Part shown: in pieces, positions 57,907 through 64,000 of the stretch
Numbering within the stretch: the stretch's first letter is position 1
Layout: each line of letters opens with the position of its first letter
Assembly (NCBI RefSeq): GCF_000718025.1
Contig: NZ_JODS01000005.1
Location: forward strand, 248,001 to 312,000
Length of the DNA: 64,000 bases
From: Kitasatospora purpeofusca
Lineage (GTDB): Bacteria > Actinomycetota > Actinomycetes > Streptomycetales > Streptomycetaceae
Reading direction: 5' to 3'
The notes under the pieces: model-generated
Seen by the model: only the letters and a program-made list of their open reading frames with translations
Told to the model about the DNA's origin: nothing
The model's database searches: none
Program-made: the position numbers and the translations under genes

Positions 57907-60282
57907 ATGGGAGAGCGCCCGGGCGCGCCCGACGCGCCGCCCCTGGTCCTCGTCACCGACACGGATTCGCAGTTGCTCGATCCGCGCCGGGCGTACCACG
58001 TCGGCCGCGACCCGACCAGCGAGATCGTCCTCGACGACCCCCGGGTCTCCTGGCACCACGCCGTGCTGCACACCACCTCCGACCACTGGCAGCTGGAGGA
58101 CGTCGGCAGCACCAACGGCACCTTCGCCGACAGTCGCCGGATCCGGTCCGAGGAGGTCGGCCCCGGCACCAGGCTGCGGTTCGGCGACGCGGCGGACGGG
58201 CCGTCCGCCACCTTCGCCGGCCTGCCCGCCGCAGCCCCGGCCGAGCGGCCCTCGCTCGTCGTCCCGGCGGTCTCCGGCACCTTCCGCCGGCCCAGCGCCG
58301 TGCTGCGGCTGCCCGGCCGGACGGTGCGGATCGGCCGGGCCCCCGACAACGAACTGGTGCTGGAGGACCTCGTCGTCTCCCGGCACCACGCCGAACTGCG
58401 CACCCTGCCCGACGGCGGTCACGAGATCGTCGACCTGGGCAGCCACAACGGCACCTACCTCAACGGCCGCCCCGTCCAGCGGGCCCCGATCGGCCCGGCG
58501 GACATCGTCGGCATCGGCCACTTCGCGCTCTGCCTCTCCGGCGACGAGCTCGTCGAGTACACCGACACCGGGGAGGTCTCGCTCAATGTGCAGGGCCTGG
58601 TCGTGCGCGTCGGCTCCGACCGGCGGGTGCTGCTCGACGACGTCTCCTTCCCGCTCGCCGAGAAGGCCCTGCTCGCCGTGGCCGGCCCCAGCGGCGCCGG
58701 CAAGTCCACCCTGCTGAACGCGCTCACCGGGCTGCGTCCGGCCGACGAGGGCACCGTGCTCTACGACGGCCGCGACCTCTACCGCGACTACGCGGAGCTG
58801 CGCCGCCGGATCGGCCTGGTGCCGCAGGACGACATCCTGCACACCCAGCTGACCGTCCGCCGCGCGCTCTCCTACGCCGCCGAACTGCGCTTCCCCGGCG
58901 ACACCGCCAAGGAGGAGCGGGAGGCCAGGGTCTCCGAGGTGATCCACGAACTCGGCCTGGACGCCCGCGCCGACCTGGTGATCTCCAGCCTCTCCGGCGG
59001 CCAGCGCAAACGCGTCAGCGTCGCCCTCGAACTGCTCACCAAACCCTCGCTGCTCTTCCTCGACGAGCCCACCTCGGGGCTGGACCCGGGCATGGAGCGC
59101 TCGGTGATGCAGATGCTGCGCGGCCTGGCCGACGACGGACGCACCGTCGTCGTGGTCACCCACAGTGTGCTCAGCCTGGACGTCTGCGACCGGCTGTTGG
59201 TGCTCGCCCCCGGCGGTCGCACCGCCTACTACGGCCCGCCCGACGAGGCGCTGCCGTTCTTCGGCTTCACCGAGTGGCCGCAGGCCTTCGAGGCGTTCGA
59301 GAACGAGGACCACGCGGCCTGGCAGCGCCGGTTCCGGGAGTCGCCCCAGTACGAGCGGTACGTCGCCGCCGGGGCCCTGCCGCCCGGACGGCCGGTCCCG
59401 GTGGCCGGTCCCGGGGCGGAGGGCGCCGACAGCATCGGCCCGGAGCAGCCGCAGGGCTGGTTCGCCCAGCTGGGCACACTGATCCGGCGCTACACGGCGG
59501 TGCTCGCCGCCGACCGGCTGTTCCTGACCGTGATGATCGCCCTGCCGTTCCTGATCGGCGTGATGTGCCGGGCGATGGCGGGCAGCCGGCTCTCCTCCGA
59601 CAACGCGCTGAACTGCCTGCTCACGCTCTGCATCGGCGGTCTGCTCACCGGCTCGGCCAACGCGGTGCGCGAGATCGTCAAGGAACGGCCGATCTACCAG
59701 CGAGAACGCGTGGTCGGGCTGTCCCGCTCGGCCTATCTGGTGTCCAAGGTGGTGGTGCTCGGCACGATCACGGTGGGGCAGGCCGCCGTACTGACGGTGG
59801 TCGGCCTGGCCGGCGTCGATCTCAGCCCGACCCTGGCCAACGGGGTGACGGTGCACAGCGGCGTACTGCTGCCACCACTGGCCGAGCTGATCATCGCGGT
59901 GGCGCTGCTGTCCTTCTCCGCGATGATGCTGGGCCTGCTGGTGTCCGCCCTGGTCCGCAAGGAGGAGGCGACGATGCCGCTGCTGGTGCTGCTCTCCGTG
60001 GTGCAGATCGTGTTCAGCGGCGCCATGCTGAAGCTGCACGGCGTACCCGGCCTGGAGCAGTTCTCCTGGCTGGTGCCGTCCCGCTGGGGCCTGTCCGCGA
60101 TGGCCCGCACCGTCGACCTGCACACCGTCCTGCCGACCGCGATCACCGCCGACCCGTTGTTCCGGCAGGACCGGGCGGGGTGGCTGTTCGCGCTGGCCCT
60201 GCTGGTCGGGCTCGCGGTGCTGCTGGCCGTCGCCGTGCTCGCCCTGCTGCGGCGGCAGGAGCCAGCGATCATGCGGAAATGA
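57907..60282 (+). CDS. FHA-domain ABC transporter (ATPase-permease fusion)
   Basis: A 791-residue protein. Two FHA domains (GRDPTSEIVLDDPRVSWHHA near residues 33-52; IGRAPDNELVLEDLVVSRHH near 139-158) precede an ABC ATPase (GPSGAGKST, SSLSGGQRKRVSVAL, LLFLDEPTSGLD) and an ABC-2 membrane domain with six segments. FHA domains bind phosphothreonine, so the Ser/Thr kinase encoded two genes downstream is a natural regulator. Resembles mycobacterial Rv1747. Substrate unknown. Confidence 0.92.
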   Translation: MGERPGAPDAPPLVLVTDTDSQLLDPRRAYHVGRDPTSEIVLDDPRVSWHHAVLHTTSDHWQLEDVGSTNGTFADSRRIRSEEVGPGTRLRFGDAADGPSATFAGLPAAAPAERPSLVVPAVSGTFRRPSAVLRLPGRTVRIGRAPDNELVLEDLVVSRHHAELRTLPDGGHEIVDLGSHNGTYLNGRPVQRAPIGPADIVGIGHFALCLSGDELVEYTDTGEVSLNVQGLVVRVGSDRRVLLDDVSFPLAEKALLAVAGPSGAGKSTLLNALTGLRPADEGTVLYDGRDLYRDYAELRRRIGLVPQDDILHTQLTVRRALSYAAELRFPGDTAKEEREARVSEVIHELGLDARADLVISSLSGGQRKRVSVALELLTKPSLLFLDEPTSGLDPGMERSVMQMLRGLADDGRTVVVVTHSVLSLDVCDRLLVLAPGGRTAYYGPPDEALPFFGFTEWPQAFEAFENEDHAAWQRRFRESPQYERYVAAGALPPGRPVPVAGPGAEGADSIGPEQPQGWFAQLGTLIRRYTAVLAADRLFLTVMIALPFLIGVMCRAMAGSRLSSDNALNCLLTLCIGGLLTGSANAVREIVKERPIYQRERVVGLSRSAYLVSKVVVLGTITVGQAAVLTVVGLAGVDLSPTLANGVTVHSGVLLPPLAELIIAVALLSFSAMMLGLLVSALVRKEEATMPLLVLLSVVQIVFSGAMLKLHGVPGLEQFSWLVPSRWGLSAMARTVDLHTVLPTAITADPLFRQDRAGWLFALALLVGLAVLLAVAVLALLRRQEPAIMRK

Positions 60283-60388
60283 ACCGGCGCGAGTGAACCG
60301 GAGCGAGTGAATCGGCCCGAGTGAATCAACGCAAGCGAATCAGCGGAAGTGAACCAGCGGAAGCGACCCTGCGGAAGTGACCCTGCCG
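60282..60388. repeat. 14-base tandem repeat, seven full units and one partial
   Basis: Units of AACCGGCGCGAGTG type start at 60282, 60296, 60310, 60324, 60338, 60352 and 60366, with a partial one to 60388. They drift gradually from GAGTGAACC to GAAGTGACC. They fill the whole gap from the transporter stop to the next start, and the last units provide GGAAG-like ribosome binding sequences. Confidence 0.85.
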
Positions 60389-60964
60389 ATGGACGAGTTC
60401 GGGTTCCGCCCCACCCATGTGGCCCCACCCGACGGCCTGCCCAGCTGGGCCGCCCCGGACCCGGCGCAACCCGCGTCCCCGCTGGACCCGCTGCTGCCGC
60501 TGCAACTGCTCGGCCGCGCCGGGGACTGGGCCCAGGTGCTCTGCTCCAACGGCTGGACCACCTGGGTCGACGGCCGGCTGCTGCTCTCGCTCCCCGGCGT
60601 CCCGCCCGCCGCCACCGGCCCGCCGGCCCGCACCGCCGACCCGCGCCCCGCCCTCGCCGAGGCGGAGGGCGGCCTGGCCCGCTACCGCTCGCTGCTGGAG
60701 GACCTCGCCGCCGGCGGCGTCGACCTGGAGAGCTTCCGGGACCGGACGCGCGGCCTGCGGATCGGGCTGGTCGTCGACGGCGAGCGGCTCTGGGTGTTCG
60801 ACCCGGTGCACGACCGCTGGTCCTACTGCGACGGCCTCCAGCTGCACACCTACGCCGTCGGCGACCGGCCGCGGCTGCCCGACAGCGGCAGACCGGCCGC
60901 CGGGACGCCGAACGCCGGGCCGCCGCCGGAGGCCGGCGAGCCCACCCGACTGGTGGAGCCGTGA
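60389..60964 (+). CDS. Small SH3-like protein, unknown
   Basis: A 191-residue protein. Residues about 35-70 (LQLLGRAGDWAQVLCSNGWTTWVDGRLLL) look like a bacterial SH3 strand pattern. A middle helix (ALAEAEGGLARYRSLLEDLAAGG) and a strand-rich part with LRIGLVVDGERLWVFDPVHDRWSYCDG follow. A GTG at 60377 is an alternative start. GTGA overlap with the kinase gene suggests it acts with it. Confidence 0.72.
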   Translation: MDEFGFRPTHVAPPDGLPSWAAPDPAQPASPLDPLLPLQLLGRAGDWAQVLCSNGWTTWVDGRLLLSLPGVPPAATGPPARTADPRPALAEAEGGLARYRSLLEDLAAGGVDLESFRDRTRGLRIGLVVDGERLWVFDPVHDRWSYCDGLQLHTYAVGDRPRLPDSGRPAAGTPNAGPPPEAGEPTRLVEP

Positions 60965-62205
60965 GCACGCCCCCGGAACCGCTGCCGGAACCCCCGCCGG
61001 AACCGCGGCCCGGCGAGCAGCCGCCCGCCGGGCCGTCCCCGCACCCTCCCACCGCGGCGCGGCCCACCGAAGTGCCCGACGCCGGTCCCACCGCGGCGGC
61101 CGCTCCCGCCGCTCCCGCCGGGCCGGGCCCCGCACCCGGCCCCGACCTCCCGGCGGACCCCGACGACGACGCCGCCCTCGCTCTGCCGAGCCTGCCCGCC
61201 GGCCTGGTCGGACGGCGGGTCGCCGGGTACCGGCTGGAGGCGGAGATCGGCCGCGGCGGCATGGCCGTCGTCTACCGGGCCAAGGACCTGCGGCTGGGCC
61301 GCACCGTCGCGGTCAAACTGCTCGCCCCCGAACTCGCCCGCAACGAGGTGTTCCGGCGCCGCTTCATCCACGAGTCGCAGGTCGCCGCCGCGATCGACCA
61401 CCCGCACATCATCCCGGTGTTCGAGGCGGGCGAGGCGGACGGCATCCTCTTCATCGCGATGCGCTACGTCGAGCACGGAGACCTGCGCGGCCTGATCGCC
61501 CGGGGCGGCCCCTTCCCGGTCGAGCGGGCCGCCGGACTCGCCCTGCAGATCGCGTCCGCGCTGGACGCCGCGCACGACCACGACCTGGTCCACCGGGACG
61601 TCAAACCCGGCAATGTGCTCGTCGCCCCGGGCACCGACAGCGAGCACCCCGAGCACCTCTACCTCGCCGACTTCGGCCTCACCAAGAAGTCCCTGTCGCT
61701 GAGCGGCCTGACCGGCGTCGGCCAGATCGTCGGCACCCTGGACTACGCCGCGCCCGAGCAGATCTCCGGACGACCGCTGGACGGCAGCTGCGACCAGTAC
61801 GGCCTCGGCTGCGTCGTCTTCGAGATGCTCTCCGGAGCGCCGCCGTTCCGCCGGGAGAGCGACCTCGCACTGCTCTGGGCCCACCTCAACGACCCGCCGC
61901 CCACCATGCGCGAGCACCGGCCCGACCTGCCGCCCGCCGTGGACGAGGTGGTCGGCCGGGCCCTCGCCAAGGCTCCCGAGGATCGGTTCGCCAGCTGCCT
62001 GCAGTTCGTCGCCGAACTGCGCGCGGCCGGCACCGTCCCCCCGGCCACCGGTCCGCCCGGCGCCCAGTGGGGCACGGCCGGCCCCCCGACCCAGGTCGTC
62101 CCCGCCGTCGCCGCACCCCCGTTCGGCGCAACCCCCGGCGTCCCCGAACCCCCCGCCTGGGCCCTCCCGGCCGTCCGCCCACCCGGCCCCGGCCACTGGC
62201 GGTGA
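60961..62205 (+). CDS. Serine/threonine protein kinase (PknB-type)
   Basis: A 414-residue Hanks-type kinase. A proline-rich N-terminal tail of about 85 residues is followed by GRGGMAVVYRAKDLRLGRTVAVKLL, HRDVKPGNVLV, ADFGLTKK, GTLDYAAPEQI and SCDQYGLGCVVFEML. There is no transmembrane or PASTA domain; the C terminus is proline-rich. It probably phosphorylates the FHA transporter or its ligand. Confidence 0.93.
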   Translation: MSTPPEPLPEPPPEPRPGEQPPAGPSPHPPTAARPTEVPDAGPTAAAAPAAPAGPGPAPGPDLPADPDDDAALALPSLPAGLVGRRVAGYRLEAEIGRGGMAVVYRAKDLRLGRTVAVKLLAPELARNEVFRRRFIHESQVAAAIDHPHIIPVFEAGEADGILFIAMRYVEHGDLRGLIARGGPFPVERAAGLALQIASALDAAHDHDLVHRDVKPGNVLVAPGTDSEHPEHLYLADFGLTKKSLSLSGLTGVGQIVGTLDYAAPEQISGRPLDGSCDQYGLGCVVFEMLSGAPPFRRESDLALLWAHLNDPPPTMREHRPDLPPAVDEVVGRALAKAPEDRFASCLQFVAELRAAGTVPPATGPPGAQWGTAGPPTQVVPAVAAPPFGATPGVPEPPAWALPAVRPPGPGHWR

Positions 62206-62293
62206 CGCTCGCCGGGCGCCGACACCGGCCGTTGTCGGTGCTGCCTGCTTCGATGGCCCCGACAGCGAGGACGGCAGCGACCGGGGAGAATCC

Positions 62294-62680
62294 GTGGGCA
62301 CGTGGGGCAGTGGGAACTTCGAGAGCGACACGGCGCTGGACCACCTGTCGGCGGTCGTCGGCCGCCTCGTCGACGAGGTCGCCGAGGCGATGGCGGGCGA
62401 TCCGGTCGGCATCGAGCCCGACGAGTACTGGGGCGAGGCCGTGCCTTGCCAGCTGGAGCTGCTGCACGTCCTCGCGCAGGCCGGCCACTCCACCGAGGGA
62501 CTGCCGAAGGCCGAGGTGATCGAGGGCTGGAAGGAGACCTACATGGCCGTCTGGGAGCGCAGCATCGACGGCCTGGAGCCCAAGCCCGAGTACAAGAGGA
62601 AGCGCCGGGAGGTGCTGATCCGCACCTTCGACCTACTGGCCGCCGACGCGCGGGAGGCGGAGATCGACGAGGACGCCTAG
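62294..62680 (+). CDS. DUF4259-like protein
   Basis: A 128-residue protein starting MGTWGSGNFESDTALDHLSAVVGRLVDEV, characteristic of the DUF4259 group, with a charged helical C terminus. GGGGAGA precedes the GTG. Function unknown. Its TAG stop overlaps the convergent stop by sharing CTAG (62677-62680). Confidence 0.85.
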   Translation: MGTWGSGNFESDTALDHLSAVVGRLVDEVAEAMAGDPVGIEPDEYWGEAVPCQLELLHVLAQAGHSTEGLPKAEVIEGWKETYMAVWERSIDGLEPKPEYKRKRREVLIRTFDLLAADAREAEIDEDA

Positions 62681-64000
62681 CCGGTCTCCCCGCGGCGGGG
62701 CAGGCGGGTGGCGGCGAGGGCGCCCAGGGCGCCGGTCAGCAGGCCCCAGCCGGCGGCGAGCGGCACGGTGATCCAGAGCACCGGGTCGAGCGTGAGCGTG
62801 CCGCCGGTCAGGGCGGCGGCCTGGCCGACCGGGCCCGCCGCCGGGCCGAGCACGGAGCTGAGCAGGTCGCCCAGTCCACCCTCGCCGAGGCCGACCCCGA
62901 GCACCGAGAGGCCGTAGTCGGCGGAGATCCTGGTCCAGACGCCGACCAGCAGCATGGTGACGGCGGCGGCCGCCGCCAGCCGCACCGCGTGCTGCCAGAG
63001 CCGGACCCCGCGCGGTGCGCGGTGCGCGGCGAACACCCCGGCGGCGAGCATCAGGACGGCGGCCGCCGGGAGCAACCACCAGGCCCGGGCGTTCTGTTCG
63101 GCGAGCGTGCCGAGGCTCACCGTGCCGTCCTGGCCCTCGCCGACGCGCAGTACGGCGGCCAGCGACTTGGGCACGGGCAGTCCGATCGCGCCGACCAGGT
63201 GGCCGTGCCACTCGCCGCCGAGGCCGACGCCGAAGGCGAGCCAGACCAGATTGGGCAGGGCGAGCAGGGCGACGGCGGCCACCTCGCGGGCGTTCCCGTT
63301 CACCGCGGCGGTGACGATCGCGGCCACCACCCCCAGTGCCACGCACCCGAGCAGGACCAGCAGCATCGCGAACCCGGCCGGGCGGACGGCCTGCTGGAAG
63401 GGCACCAGGGAGCGCGGCAGCGGGGCCCGGCGGGAGACGGCGAAGGTCGCGGCCAGCACCACCAGCAGCCAGAGCAGCCCGAGGCCGAGGGTGGGCGCGG
63501 GCTCCGCGTGGAAGCCCACCTCGGGGTCGATCCCGAGCGCGCCGCCGAGCTGTTCGACCAGACCGCCGCCGAGCGGCACCGGGAAGGTGTGCCGGGCGGC
63601 GACGCAGAGCAGGGCGAGGGCGACCAGCCAGACCACCGCCGTCCGGGCGGCGCGGCCGAGCAGTTCCCGGCCGCCCGCCACCGCGCGGAAGCGCAGTTGG
63701 CGCAGGAACACCTCGGCCACGGCCAGTGCGCCGACCAGGCTCACGGACAGCGGCATCGCGACGATCCCGGCGTCGACGGAGGCGAAGAAGCCGGCGCCGC
63801 CGTCGAGGCCCACCGAGCCGCCGACGGCGAGGGTGAGGGTGGCGGCGAGCACGTACGGGAAGCCGCCGCCGGGGAGGTCGTTCGCGCCGGCCGCCCAGAG
63901 GCCGAGCGCGGCGACGGCCGCCATCGCGGCGAAGCCGGCCAGGACGACCGCCACCGCGTCCAGCCAGCCGCGCACGGCGCCGGGCGGTCCGGCCGCCCCG
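62677..64000 (-). CDS. Streptophobe-like integral membrane protein (5' end probably outside window)
   Basis: At least 432 residues with about ten or more hydrophobic segments, starting from GWLDAVAVVLAGFAAMAAVAALGLWAAG, with a GGSVGLDGGAGFFASVDAGIVAMPLSVSLVG region and a C-terminal WGLLTGALGALAATRLPRR. This fits the Streptomyces 'streptophobe' family of unknown function. A GTG at 63975 is possible, but it lacks a ribosome binding site and the frame stays open to the edge, so the true start is probably beyond 64000. Confidence 0.75.
   Translation of the reverse strand, partial: GAAGPPGAVRGWLDAVAVVLAGFAAMAAVAALGLWAAGANDLPGGGFPYVLAATLTLAVGGSVGLDGGAGFFASVDAGIVAMPLSVSLVGALAVAEVFLRQLRFRAVAGGRELLGRAARTAVVWLVALALLCVAARHTFPVPLGGGLVEQLGGALGIDPEVGFHAEPAPTLGLGLLWLLVVLAATFAVSRRAPLPRSLVPFQQAVRPAGFAMLLVLLGCVALGVVAAIVTAAVNGNAREVAAVALLALPNLVWLAFGVGLGGEWHGHLVGAIGLPVPKSLAAVLRVGEGQDGTVSLGTLAEQNARAWWLLPAAAVLMLAAGVFAAHRAPRGVRLWQHAVRLAAAAAVTMLLVGVWTRISADYGLSVLGVGLGEGGLGDLLSSVLGPAAGPVGQAAALTGGTLTLDPVLWITVPLAAGWGLLTGALGALAATRLPRRGETG

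Noticed and set aside
56287..60123. Long minus-strand frame joining the acyltransferase with antisense of the FHA-ABC gene
   Set aside because: Only the part up to 57645 shows the acyltransferase fold; the rest is antisense to a clear transporter gene.
60282..60388. CRISPR-like array
   Set aside because: Units are directly adjacent with no spacers, and no cas gene is present.
1..64000. rRNA, tRNA, insertion sequences, integrases, toxin-antitoxin or restriction genes
   Set aside because: None recognised on reading both strands; a tRNA scan was not possible by eye, so a missed tRNA cannot be fully excluded.

Overview
The window is very GC-rich DNA with GTG/TTG starts, tightly overlapping ATGA/GTGA gene junctions and typical actinomycete families (streptophobe-like membrane protein, DUF574-type methyltransferase, Tat-exported phospholipase C, FHA-ABC transporter, LuxR-type two-component system). 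It fits a Streptomyces or Kitasatospora chromosome. No rRNA, tRNA, CRISPR array, insertion sequence or phage gene was recognised.

Left part (1-24.4 kb): mostly housekeeping and stress genes. They include a partial acyl-CoA synthetase, a GlsB-like membrane protein, a polyprenol-phosphomannose synthase and a FUSC-type exporter. A probable phosphate-scavenging pair follows (an EEP-fold protein with degraded catalytic motifs, then phospholipase C), then a CsoR/CstR-type regulator with its operator, PRC-barrel and DUF1963-like proteins, two methyltransferases, a BadF-type kinase, an ArsR-like regulator, a SulP transporter/carbonic anhydrase pair, a TetR/hydrolase divergent pair, a secreted peptidase on a probable leaderless promoter, and a two-component system next to an MMPL exporter.

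Middle part (24.9-30.7 kb): two convergent operons. One is DegT aminotransferase, NAD-dependent epimerase and MGDG-synthase-like glycosyltransferase. The other is EamA-like transporter, SDR and polysaccharide deacetylase. Together they look like a cassette for an amino-sugar-containing glycolipid or surface glycan.

Main attraction (about 31.3-57.6 kb): a probable biosynthetic gene cluster. It carries the three committed enzymes for 4-hydroxyphenylglycine: 4-hydroxymandelate synthase (52202), hydroxymandelate oxidase (43736) and the HpgT-type aminotransferase (40429). Around them are only discrete assembly-line parts: three carrier proteins plus one carrier-like protein lacking its serine, two FabF-like ketosynthases (one with an altered triad), a short chain-length-factor-like protein, a KAS III and a cysteine-less thiolase-fold partner, two acyl-AMP ligases, a stand-alone condensation protein, a PPTase, a BAHD-like acyltransferase, a PhyH dioxygenase, orphan E1 alpha/beta 2-oxoacid dehydrogenase subunits, a glycosyltransferase and a DrrAB-like exporter. 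There is no NRPS module, ketoreductase, dehydratase, thioesterase or cluster regulator in the window. Several transcription units share a palindromic element resembling the DasR site (TGGTCTAGACCA type), which could supply common control. A small secreted protein of eight KPPxK repeats sits inside the cluster.

Right end (57.9-64 kb): an FHA-ABC transporter, a small SH3-like protein and a Ser/Thr kinase, separated by a 14-bp tandem repeat; then a DUF4259-like protein and a streptophobe-like membrane protein running off the edge. All functions are inferred by reading the sequence; no database search was run.
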